Part shown: positions 11,641-23,700 of the stretch, one piece after another
Layout of the letters: each line of letters begins with the position of its first letter
Numbering within the stretch: the first letter of the stretch is position 1
From: Tubulanus polymorphus
Taxonomy: Eukaryota; Nemertea; Palaeonemertea; Tubulaniformes; Tubulanidae
Assembly: GCF_964204645.1 (NCBI RefSeq)
Contig: NC_134030.1
Location: forward strand, 17,675,110 to 17,739,109
DNA length: 64,000 bases
Direction: 5' to 3'
Position numbers and translations under genes: made by a program
Notes under the pieces: model-generated
The model's input: only the letters and a program-made list of their open reading frames with translations
What the model was told of the DNA's origin: nothing
Databases searched by the model: none

Positions 11641-12359
11641 AGGATGAAAATTATTACTTCTATGAAAAAGATCAACGCTAATCTATCCGAACATAGAACG
11701 ATATGTAAAATGTCACCAGGGTGAGGTTCATGATCCGATGCAAGCCTTCCGGTCTGTGTATGATGTGCATCCGTTTCACCATTCAGCATAGCCAACTGGG
11801 CTGTGTAAGCACGCTCATTCGTTAACACATCACCTCCGAAGACGAGCTTCCCCAGGAGCTTCGGAGGATTAGAGTCTGTACGAGGCACAAAGTTCTCTTG
11901 AACATACTCGAGTATCCTAATAATGCCGGCAGTTTCATTTTCATTCTCCTCAAGCAAATCAATGATGAGAATTTCAATTTTTTAACCATCTCATTTATGT
12001 AAGGATGCTTTATTTCTAACTCTGATTGAAGTTCCTGATACTGTTTTAAGAATCCCAGGTTCTTGATCATGACACGGGCTATGTGGATCGAAAAATGTCT
12101 TTCAATCGAAGTAAGTTCCTGTTTATTAGGAAGAAATTCAATCACAGGCACTGTTGATATATCCCTCTTAGGTTTTGTTTCATCAAGACCAATACCAAGT
12201 ACACGCTTCTTAGCAGCAAGCAGCAAAACCAGTGTATGCTTTTCTTTTGCACATTCTTCATCATGTTCGAGGGTAAAATAGTTAGATCTAGATTATCACC
12301 ATAGATTTCAAAAGGTAGACAAGAAGGACGGTTTGAGGTGGTTTCCGTCTCAGCAACCG

Positions 12360-12600
12360 TAGGATATTTAGAGGGCGTATTACATGTATTATGAAGTATA
12401 TGATCACATGTACTATCAACTACACGATCCATTACGGCAGATACAACACTTTCGGTTTCTTCCCCAGCCAAAGTGGGATATGTAGAGGGTGGCGTATTAC
12501 AGGGTATAGGTGTGCTATCAACTATACGATCAATTACTGAAGATACAACTGTGTCAACACTTTCAGTTTCTCTGACTTCTACCTCACCCACTGTAGGATG
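12360..12600 (-). repeat. Internal coding repeat in DUF6589-like gene
   Basis: About 105 bases are duplicated in the coding frame: ETESVDTVVSSVIDRIVDST and ETESVVSAVMDRVVDST are each followed by a proline-rich NTP-containing stretch ending in YPT. A third partial unit begins near 12600. It looks like an expanding disordered linker between the N-terminal and catalytic parts. Confidence 0.6.
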
Positions 12601-14734
12601 TGTATTACAAAGTGTAAGCGTACATGTACTATCAACAGGGTGGTCAATTACTAGAGATGTAGGTCCAATATTCTTTACTTTAGAATCATAATATTCAACT
12701 GAGCGTTTCTTTTTTACCTCTTCAACTTACCCTGTGAATTCCTTCTTTTTATGATCGTGCTGCTGAGTTAACTTGTGCTTCATCCTATATATGGATTTTG
12801 AAGAAGTAGTAATACCGAGTTTGTTCAGGAAATGGAATATCTGAAAAGAATAAAGCCATCATAATACGTCATATAACAATTTCAAGATTGACATAACAAC
12901 ATTTCATTCTTGTCAAAGTTACCTTTACCATCATACTCTAATCCAAATATAAAAAGTACATGAATTCGGTCATCATTAAAGTTAGTGTACAGTCAAAAAG
13001 GCTTAAAATGTCATAATCACTTTTTTGTATATTCATACACTGCTGATAATCTGTAAGCTGACCTCATCTTTTGTACCAGTTTTATCAAGAAGTAATGCCA
13101 ATATGTGTTGCAATCTGCTAGCCTGGTTGTTCCTGTTGAATAGCATGATACTACCACACATTGCTATCACAGGTATCTGGGGCTTCTTTGGTGGCATGAT
13201 GGACGTCATGATCTTATGAAACATGGGTGACTTGGCTTGCCATTCATCAACAGGTAGTTGGATGTTGAAGTCTATAATATCTTTGGCTGATGTTTGTCGG
13301 GAATAAGCGCCATCTCGTGTAAGTTCCTTAATCTCCTTAGGCAACATTTGTATCAACACCTCAGTGATGGAATCTTTAAGTCTTGATTCAACTAACGCCT
13401 TCGCTATGGAATGCCAGGGTTTGGAAAACACGATCAGTTTCAGGATCTTTTGGAAGCACTTGTCTGTCACAATTTTCGATTTAACTTGTGAAGGGAAATT
13501 CACAATGATCTGGAAATATACAATATATATAAGCTAATGACTTCTTAAAAGGCTGCATTGAAACAAAACACGCATTTTCATCGAGAGTGAAATTTTTTTT
13601 AAATCTCAATTTCAGTATCGGTAATAAACTAAGAAAAATTTGTCTTTCAATGATAGGCCTACCTTAACATATGGAACAGTTGACTTTCTTTGACCGGGGC
13701 TGGATTTTTTCTTCTGGATCAACAACTTCTTAGACTGAAAATTATAACAAGGTTGTGTGAATTATTGGTAGCTAAAGCCTAGTCATAACATCGAGAGGCA
13801 TATTAGTAAGATGAGTAAACATTAAACAAAGTACAATGTAATCTAAACAAGATGCAGCGTCAATGACCATAATTTGTTCTACATTTTACTATAATTTCAT
13901 TCGTTATTGTGTTAGCATTGTACTTGCTTTACAGGTCTCTTATTTGTATATATACAATCTTTTTAACACATTTGTTGTAATTCTATAGGCCTATACGGTT
14001 CAGCCTCAATCATTTACATTGTTATCAGATTATTCACTTTATAAAATTTAAATTTTTTTTGTATAAGATCATAATATGCCTTAACTTACCGGAGACGGCG
14101 ATACAATTAGCTTCCTCCGACACCGTGTCTGTTGTGGTGTTTTTCCAAGCGCAAGTCTTTTGTTCGATAGCATATCAATATCAGATGCAGGGGAACCCCT
14201 GTGCTCTCTTTTTACTCCACTCGTTGTTGAACTCAAAGCTGGTGTTGTTGTTGCCATTGACATTGTTGTTGATGATGGGACTCCCCCTAATCTGCGCCAG
14301 AGTTTTTCTTTGAGTGATAGAATGTGCTTCTTCCTGTCAGAGGTTAGTTTGTGGCATCTTGACAGATCATCACGGCAGTTTTTGCACAAAACTTCATCAC
14401 GATTTTGAATTTCGCCACTTTCATTATGAATTACTCCACTCAAAGCTACACATTCCTGCTTAATGTCATTATAAATGGGTCTCAAGTTATCATACGAACT
14501 GTGAAGAATCCAAAATCTTTTACCCGGTGGGCAAATAGCGTCGCAAATAAAGCACAGCTCGACATTCGTGGGCGCCGCCATCTTTGTTATAATGACGTCA
14601 TGCGCAGCAGCGCCAGTAATGAATTCACGCTTCGTAAGGCCAGGGGGCTGGTGGAAGCGAGTTCGGCAGGGATACCGGACCCCTGGCAAGCGAGGATGGA
14701 ACTTGTTTAAATGGATTATTATTTATTATTAATA

Positions 14735-14985
14735 TGTTCTAGGCTGGAATATGCAAGTGTTTAGAATTGGTATATGAGATAGAACACATATTTGGCAAAA
14801 ATGGAACACCAAATTTGCATCAAGTTTTGGAACACATATAAATGGAACATGATATAATGAAGAACATATACGTGTTAAAGAAATCAGAAACATGCTCTCC
14901 CTCTTAACATGTTTCAAGATATATGTGTTCCAAAATGTGATGCAAATTTGATGTTCTATCTTGGAACACCCTTTTTACAGTGACA
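14735..14985. repeat. Imperfect inverted repeat (MITE-like)
   Basis: The arm near 14797-14845 (GGAACACC, AATTTGCATCA, TTTTGGAACACATAT) is matched in reverse complement near 14918-14970 (ATATGTGTTCCAAAA, TGATGCAAATTT). This would fold into a long hairpin. No transposase and no clear target duplication are visible. Confidence 0.6.
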
Positions 14986-15350
14986 TTCGAATGATACATA
15001 AAATTTCTATTTTATGGAATAGTTATTGACTATGTAGTCATGACTAAATTTATAGTACCAGCTCGGTTGACTAATGCCACACGTGAACAGCTCTGCAACG
15101 GGTCTTCGACAACTGAAAAATCGGCGTTTTCAGTCGCGTGAAGATGGTTTGAAAAACAAGCTTAATAAAAAGCGTCAATAAAAAATACAAGATCTACCTG
15201 GAAATTACGTTAGTAAAACGCGCCTTGATAATTGTTCGTGACATTTGGAGGAACTGAAACGATACAATCACAATTCATGGGGTACATCGCTTTTGTTTAT
15301 GTCCTGTAAGTTTGTATGCTACGTTACTTCTGTTTTCTGGTCATTCCACC

Positions 15351-15380
15351 CGATGATGGCTGTTAGTCAACAGCCGAAAC
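15351..15380 (+). ncRNA. Hammerhead-like ribozyme core remnant
   Basis: CGATGA at 15351-15356 is followed by a seven-base-pair stem with a four-base loop (GGCTGTT-AGTC-AACAGCC) and then GAAAC at 15376-15380. This is the order of a hammerhead core (CTGATGA, stem II, GAAA), except that the conserved T at position 4 is C, which should abolish cleavage. Such cores occur in ends of Penelope-like elements and retrozymes. Stems I and III were not confirmed. Confidence 0.35.
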
Positions 15381-15483
15381 GTTGTGGTTGCATTTAAATA
15401 AATTATCTCATATAAAATTTGAATTTTGGGATACACGGATATACACGGATTAGAGTGTTTTGTTCGACGACATCACAATTCAT

Positions 15484-15487
15484 ATCT
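15484..15487. repeat. Target-site duplication ATCT (left)
   Basis: ATCT immediately precedes the terminal AAGGCC of the left inverted repeat. The same four bases follow the right end at 43107-43110. Longer duplications do not match. Confidence 0.7.
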
Positions 15488-16390
15488 AAGGCCTTCCCAA
15501 ATAAAAAGGGAATTTCTTATTAGTTCCCTTTTTAGTCCTAATTCCTGCAATATGAATATAAACACAATACACTTCTCCATACCCAAAAACAACTGAATCG
15601 CGTCGACTATACAGTAAAAATGACATTTATTAGTTCACATAAAACAGAATCTTACATACAAAATCAAGAGCTTTGAGTCCTGAGACTCAATCAATCGGGT
15701 TACATGATTCAAGTATTTGTAGTTAATACAAGAAATTGAGTCTCAGGACGCATTTTCAAAAATTAGTTTGAGGTATTATTTGTACCGGGTCTTAAAACAT
15801 GCATTTTAAGAATTGCAATATTGATATGATAAGAAATTAGATTTGAGTCTTGAGACTCATTTTAGCATCAGGTTTTCAAAATTGCGTCCTAGGACTCATT
15901 ACAAAAGGCCCACCCGCGGAATCGTTAGATTCGAGTCTTAAGACTCATATTAGTAACTACTTTTTTTAAATTGCATCCTTAGACTCATTCATAGTTTGAT
16001 TCGAGTCTTGAGACTCATTTTAGTATCTGATTTTCTAAATTGCGTCCTAGGACTCATTCATCGTTAGATGCGAGTCTTGAGACTCATTTTACTAAATTGC
16101 GTCCTAGGACTCATTCTAAAACTTTCACTGATTTGAATCGTTAGATTCGAGTCTTATGACTCATTTTAGTATCTGCTTTGCTAAATTGCGTCCTAGGACT
16201 CATTCGTCGTTAGATGCGAGTCTTGAGACTCATTTTACTAAATTGCGTCCTAGGACTCATTCTAAAACTTTCACTGGTTTGAATCGTTAGATTCGAGTCT
16301 TAAGACTCATTTTAGTATCTGCTTTGCTAAATTGCGTCCTAGGACTCATTCGTCGTTAGATTCGAGTCTTGAGTCTCATTTTAGTGTTAG
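15488..16390 (+). repeat. Left terminal inverted repeat of giant transposon
   Basis: The outer 350 bases are unique sequence beginning AAGGCCTTCCC. The inner part (about 15840-16390) is an array with alternating GAGTCTTGAGACTC-type and GTCCTAGGAC-type palindromes, about seven of each, at roughly 30-base steps. The array copy number differs slightly from the right end, as expected for tandem repeats. Confidence 0.85.
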
Positions 16391-17774
16391 CTTCACATAA
16401 TTTCGCACTAAGAAACCTCCATAATAAGGAATCGTTAGTTTTGAGTGTTTAGCTCAATCTAAATGCGGATCAAAATCAGTTGACAAAGCCACCATAGTGT
16501 TTCCAATTACATTATATGTACAATATACGATAAAGCCTAAAGGATACTAAAATTTATAATTGAATATTCAATGATACCAAAATTTACTCATTTGGAGGGT
16601 TTTGATTTACTCTAAAAACAGCAGATATTCCCGCTGAAGTAGTGTTTAAACATTCTACACGACATTACTATTAATACTCGTACATTCACGATGCTGTAAT
16701 CACGAATAATTATGCAATCTATAATTCAAAATCCATAAGGATGAACATCAAAAAATAATATCACGGACAGATTGGACTTATACACAGAATGATTAGGCTG
16801 ATCCTGGATATCATTGACTATGTAAACATAATGCTGTTCCGTTAAGCTACGTAAAACCAAAACTTTTAGAACCTATTTAAAAATGCAACAATTAATAAAT
16901 ACATTGAAATCATTCCAACAGGCGCTGCCTTTATGTCATTCCGGGGCATTATCCTGCCCTCCATTATGATTATCTCTCGATAAAAAGATAATAAGCTAAC
17001 TGAATTCGCATAGAAGTTCAAACGATTCAGATATTATAATGAATGATCCTAACAATTACCTATAATCCTAAGTAACAAATTTTAATAATGCTATTGAAAA
17101 TTCAAATGCATTAAAGACGTACTTTCAAACTATCGATTAAGGAAACATTAGATTCGGCCTTAAGATAAAATGCAGTTTATAGACTACTTTACAAATACAA
17201 GAAATATTCATACTTTGACGATAGAGTGATTTTGAAATGCGAGACTTGAAATATGCATATTTGGGCCGATGTCGAGTCTACACATAACGCTCAGTCTACA
17301 CTATACCCACACAGTATATCACAGTTTTTTCATAGTCAACTGGAATTCAGTACTATTGTATATCACTCAGTCTATCGAGGTAAAAAACACTAGGAAGCAG
17401 AATGCAGAAAAAGTGCAGTATGTGCAGATGTGCTAATTTATCTAAGGAAGTGTTTATTTTAATATTTAATAAGCCTTATTCAGTACATTTCTTTTTGAAT
17501 GACGTTATAAAAACGAGATGTATTGAAGAAGGCTATGGACAGATTATTACAACAAATGAATGGGCATACAAGCGCCACGCATTTTACATTGATTCTGCAA
17601 TTGAATAGTTCGGTAGAAATGTCATTTTTTCAAATTAGGGCATCACCAAACTAGAGCTAAGTGAAGTGAACTAAAACTGGTGAATTATTGAATTAAAAGT
17701 GGTCCATCAATACTAACCTGTCAGATACATATTTTGCTGCATACTAATCAAATGTCCCGAATTCAGGTTCAAAA
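16391..17774. other. Spacer between left terminal repeat and transposase-like gene
   Basis: A 68-codon frame at 17402-17608 has no splice or domain support. No other feature is seen. It probably holds the 3'-untranslated region of the leftward gene. Confidence 0.4.
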
Positions 17775-20700
17775 TCACGAAACGACGATCTGAAAGAGAA
17801 TGTGTGCATGTATGAATGAATAGATCGATCTAGCGTAAAAGCTGACTTCCAAATAGATAGATATCTATCAGTTTGAATCACCGCAATATACATGTACTTA
17901 CTGAAGGATTCGGTAACTCAACGTGTTTTTCATTGATATCCTGTTCAATGCCTTCCTGTGCCTTCAAATATGGAAGGTACCATGCAGCAGAATCTGCTAG
18001 CTTGACTGTCTTAGTTTCAATGGTATCGAGGAAATCATTCCACCAGTCTTGTTTCTCCTGTGGTAAAAAGCTTTTCCATTTCTCCATATTCTTTTTCATA
18101 TCCTTGATTTCGATGTTTGAATAATTTAAATCGAGCACTGAAGGAGTACCAGTTGGTATACTTGTCAATACTCCACCTTCCATGCAGTGCCATTCCTGAG
18201 TTGATGAACTCCTATAGTACATGTTTATTTGGGATTGATCTTGGCTGTCCCTTCGAAATAGAAATATCCTTGGTTTCGAATGGTTCTTCATGTTGACGAT
18301 ATGTGGAGCAAGCCAAGATCGAATATCCAACAACCCCCCCAACTCGATACCATCGCACAGTTTGAGCAGGCCGGCCATATCGAATGCATCTTCTCTTCTC
18401 AACCTATCGGCATACACGCTAAACAGCTGGTCGATGTCTTCGTGCGTATGACCAACGAAGAGAAAACTCAACTGAATCTGAAATGATTGAAATAGTTCGT
18501 CTTTAGAATTTTCGATCTCATAACCCACACAATAATACGGGTGCGATGTATGGTTCTGAATTCAAGTTATAAGTTCAAAAGATATACCACATGGAAATAT
18601 ATATATGAGACATGATATCTATTGCAGTAGAAACTGCATAACTTGCCAATACATGCAGTTAGTTACAAGTTTGTCGATATATGTAATCTCTACCGAACAG
18701 AGGTACACATAAGTGAGTATTTGCGTTGCTTCTTAATTGAAAGCCTCCATTTATTAGTAGCCTGAAACTAGCAGATTCCTCACCTCGTTAAATATTTTCT
18801 TTTCTACTAGAATTTGCAAGAGGGCTAAAACGTATTTGTTCTTATTTTCGCGGCCACAGTTGTCGGCTTGTAAATACAAATGCGGTGGCAGTTGACCATT
18901 CTAAAAAAGTAAATAAATGAATTAAACATTAAATAAATGAATTTAACATTTCTTTTCACATTTGCTGACATAGAAATGTGTACCGGTATTAAATTGATTA
19001 TATTTGTCTTACCTTAGATATACGCCATAATGTCTTGAGGATAACATTCATCGTCATGTTGCTGTCGTGTGGATAAAGATGATAATCGACATACGACTGA
19101 GATAGTTTATGACCATGACTTATCACACCAGTTATGTGTGTTTTTAGTAAGTTAGTAGCTGTCATGAACTGAAAAGAGAAATACCGGTAATTAGAAAATC
19201 TAGTGCAAAAAGGCTATGATAAATAATGCAGATTAAATATGTTATACAGTGAGTTTTTTTTATTATCAAACAGTTCATTTTCATTGTACGCCATTGGAGG
19301 TTAATTACTGGGGAGTTCTATAGAATTGTTTGTGTACCGGGTAATACAACTGGATTAGATTTATGGGAAATTTGCGATAAATCGTAAGTTAAATGACAAT
19401 AAGGTGGCTAGACGAGTTGCTCACCTTTCCTTTTTCTCCGGCAAAATGTGGAAGAAATGACTTCGTTTGGTCCATACCATCGACTATTAAACTAACGTAA
19501 CGGTTCGGATTCGTCTGCGCTCTACGAACGCGTGCATAATAGGCGAGTCTCTCAGTCCTGAAGCAGAGAAATACATGATGGTTTTTTACGCAAGAACATT
19601 GAAATTATCAAACACTGAGATTGGAACAACATTCCAAGTGCGGTATGGAAATTCAAACAGCCTGCTTATTAGATACGATGAAGATAGCATTTACATGTAC
19701 TTACATTACTGTAGAAATGTGGCGTTGTTTTTCTGCCATTATTTCCTTGCGGGATATCGGGTTCTGCGTTGATTGAAGTAATCGTTGGATTCTCACACAA
19801 TCGTCACATTTCGAGAATGTACTACCCTATAAACATTCAAGCATCATTCATATTAGAAAATGTCAATATATTTTTGAAATATGTAGGCAATAAGTGAAGC
19901 AATAAGTTACCTTCTTGATTTTGACAAATGAGAACAACTCTGACCAGATCCGATAAAATGTAGACTGACTGACATATCTATCATTGCTGTCGCTTTTTTC
20001 TGTTTTGTACTCCCGGTAGAGGTCAATTTTTCGGAATATCTGTGGAAGCCATTTTTCAGTCTTATCAGGAGCAGATTGTACTGTATTTTCCAAATAATCT
20101 GAGAGCCAAGAAGTTGCCTCAACGAATTCAGGGCTAGATTTTCTGATGGATATATTCTCCTGGCATTCTGACTTATCCTGTTTCGACTTGATTTTGTAAA
20201 GTGTCGATTTACTGATGCCATAGACATTTAACCAGCAGCCTTGGCAAACAGAGCTACCCATGACAGTAAGGTTAATGCGCGATGTATTCTGCGTACATGT
20301 TTGCAGAGTGTCCACGATAAACTGATGACGATCCGAAATATTGCGACACCAATAGGATTCCCGCAGGTTCTTTATATCAGCCATGTGCAGAAAATCGGTA
20401 CAATGCTTTTTACAGATCACATGAAGAGATTTCAATAGCGTTGTCGATGATGTTTTTTTGTTAAAAAGACTTTCTTTGGGATATCCTGAAAAGAGATTGA
20501 TGCATGAATAGAGATTATGGAATTGTGTTTTACCACGCGTATCCAATGGATATTTCCAAAATCATTGTGATTTCTCTGTTTTTGATTTTCAACTTCCATT
20601 TCAATATTAGAGAAAATGAAATTCGTGAGAACATTCTTCTTAGAAACGAATAGAAATACATAAAGGAATTGGATATGCTTCTAGTTCCGTTTGATATCTG

Positions 20701-23700
20701 ACCGTCAATAGCCGCAATTTCTGCCGTTAACGGATTTACTGGACTCCGCGTTGACAATATGAAAGCGTAGCTTATCGCCTTTAATTAACTGTATTATCTC
20801 TTATAATTATTGATCGTTTCTGAAATGGCATACTTATACACTGTAAAGGCTATCAGTGAATATTGGGGATTGTCATGTAGGCTACTGCTGTAACATCAAC
20901 AGAAGGAATGGGTTATTTGAAAGTTTAATACAGGCACACTGTCCCTTTTAGCAGAACCTCGAGTGTAAATTTTTCGACGTTTATGGCAGTGGCGCCCCCA
21001 TTGGCGACGGTGAAATATTAGACTACCCGTTTGGTTCTGTTATATTTCTATGGGCTTCATCAGAAAATTCGTTGCAATAATAAAGAGATATGCTTCATCG
21101 GGTTAATGGAAAATATTTTAAAACGATTGAAACCAAACTATGTAAGCTGCATAAATTCCTAAATTGAAATTGCTTATTTTCTCCCCTATTATACTTACTG
21201 CTAGATTCGGCTATACGTGACTTTGAATGAGGAAGGATAAGCGAGCTCTACAGGGGTTGTTGTTGACTATCTGTTAAAAGTGAAAATGAATTCGACATAC
21301 TAAATTGCAAAAGACAACTGCATGTAATGTGATATCAATATTCGGTAATTACAAACGAAACAAAATTGATAATTGCACACTTTTGCTTTCATATTTCATC
21401 ATTATTAGATAAGATTTATCATTCTGTTTAATACCATATTTGATGTTCTCAATATTTGCCGTTTGTAGGAAACCAGAAAAACACTTGAAAAAAACATATA
21501 TTTTACCTGAACTGGTCGCATGTTCTTCAAATTCTATATCTTCACTGCTGTCCATTTCACAACTCGCATTGCTTGGTGACTCTAAAAGTTAATTGGTAGA
21601 AGTGTTCTTTTCTATGAATAAGTTGCTGTAATTAATATTTAGATTATTGTCTGGGGAGGGAAAATCATAATACATATATATCTGATCTGATGACACATTC
21701 TCCAAAAATACTTTGACCATGGGATAAAACTACAAGTATATTTTAGGAAATTTCATTTCACATAGTTCGATCTAGATGTAACAGAAATTATCATTTTGGG
21801 AATATCAAAATATCTACCTGCTCCGGCGCTTTCCTCAAAAACACTTTCATCTAGGATATCGTTCGCCTCAATCGGATGAGAGGGTAAAACTACAAGTAGA
21901 TCCATGAAAAGAGTTGTTTTACATCATGGGTTCATAATCATAATAACATTATTTGGAAAAATTCTTCAATATAATTACCCAAACTGAGGACGCTTTGATC
22001 AAAAACACTATTATCTTCGTTCCCTCCACTCAGATTGCTGGGTAAAACTAAAAGTATATTTCAGGAAAGGTCGTTTACATACAGTACGTGCAGGATCTTG
22101 ATGAAACAGAAATTTCTGGGAATATCAGAATATCTACCTGTACTGATTATGCTTTCTTCAAAAACACTTTCATCTAGGACATTTTTTCCCTCACTCAGGT
22201 TGCCAGGTAGAACTACAAGTACATTTTCGCTAAAGTCATTTACAGGTATCTTGATATAGAATAAGTGTGAATTATCCTATTAGGAATATCAGAATATCTA
22301 CCTGCACTAATGACACTTTCCTCAAAAACACTTTCATTTAGGATATCTTTCGATTCACACGGATTGCCGGGTAAAGCTACAAGTAGAATCATGAAAAACA
22401 AATCATTTTATGGTATGAGTGCATCACAGTTATGTTAATATACATCATTTATGGAAAATTCCTTAGAAAATCTACCTGAACTGAAGACGCTTTCCTCAAA
22501 AACACTATCTTCAACGGCGCTGTTTGTTTCATTACTCGGAATGGCGGTTAAACCTGAGGAGATTGATAACATGCGTTTAAAGTAGCTATCGATACATCAA
22601 TCAATACAGCGGATATTACTCCTAAAACGACAATTTGTAGATGCATAGAAATAGTAAAAAGTAGGTCATGATAGGTACCTGGAGTATGGTCTGATACACT
22701 CAGTCTGGATTTCTTAGGAGTACTAGCAGAAAACATGTTTGTGTCAGCTGTAAAATAGAAATTAAGACAAATGAATTACAAAATGATAATATACTTAAAA
22801 AACTGAACTAAATATATTTTCATGCTGTTTAGTGAATTCGTATAGCCCTAAAGTATTTGATGCCGACGAACAAAAATCGCATATTCTTGCGTTTTCGTGT
22901 ATTGGAGCTTTTTATTTCCACCGTCATATTTCTGCTTTTTAAAGAAAGGAAATGATGGAAAAACGTGTGAAATGACTTATTTGTAGAGAAGGTTGCAGGC
23001 TCGTTGACCTCTCTCGCAGTCCGTTACTATATCATCCCTTAAATCTAGCGTATATCAAACTTTTAGCAACTGACTTTGGTGCGCGCGTATCGATGGATAT
23101 GACCGAAAAGGTCACAAAATAATTTCACAAGGCCTGGGTATCATCTATAAATGCAGTCAAATTCTAAACCAAAATTAACTCATCCTCGATCGATGCACTT
23201 GTCCTTCCTCATATAAACATGGTTAATTATCATGGGGTCACTCACCATAAACACAAAAAATATATTTCACTTCAAAAACAACTAACTCGAATTATTACCA
23301 AGCCTAACTTCACTGCCCACTCTGAACCACGCTTCAAATAGCTTATTAAAACTTCTAAAAATAAATGATCTCTACACACTTAAAGCCACTATTCATCTAT
23401 GACACAACCTTTGAAGGAATTGAACTGTGTATAGAGCAGAACAATTCTAGCACATGTAAACAATGACTTACATAGTTCAATTCCCGCTCTACAAAGATAA
23501 ATCCAAGCTTAAGTTCGCGTGCTGTAATATGCTTTTTATTTACTCTTGCCTACGAGCAATTATCTAAACGTTCAGATAATTGCTCGTAGCTCTTGCTCAA
23601 TCTTCCAGTGACTGACCCGTAGTAGTTGTGACCCTGATCTCCGTTCAATATTGCATTCTATCAAATTTATTATTCCAGATTATGCAACTATTCGTTGAAT

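Larger units (their letters stand above)
9691..14581 (-). pseudogene. DUF6589-type transposon protein, frameshifted
   Basis: Read leftwards, the exons are 14090-14581 (start MAAPTNVELCF; C-x2-C and C-x2-C pairs, zinc-binding type), 13663-13734, 13063-13509, about 12731-12840, about 11700-12720, about 10150-10380 and about 9691-10148. The first three join in phase 0 with good GT/AG sites. Recognisable DUF6589 features are GDNLDLTILPS...SIHWF near 12280, then FGGDVLTNERA with GRLASDHEPHPGD near 11720-11830, and a C-terminal TGSWASGQNHPTVD near 9880. Single-base frame changes in homopolymer runs near 12225 and 11975, and at least one stop near 10230, make it a pseudogene. DUF6589 proteins are multicopy in animals and fungi and behave like transposon genes; a link to helicase-carrying Academ-type elements is plausible but not shown. 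Confidence 0.65.

Noticed and set aside
14059-14710. Plus-strand frames of 82-101 codons
   Set aside because: Antisense shadows of the first exon of the DUF6589-like gene.
15840-16390. Palindrome array as an independent satellite
   Set aside because: The same array is joined to the same unique 350 bases at both ends of the 27.6-kb segment, in inverted orientation, next to matching ATCT.
17878-18528. Single-exon gene reading through to 17878
   Set aside because: A GTAAGT donor at 17901 fits the phase of the other exons better, so the extra C-terminal residues after LPNPS are probably intron.
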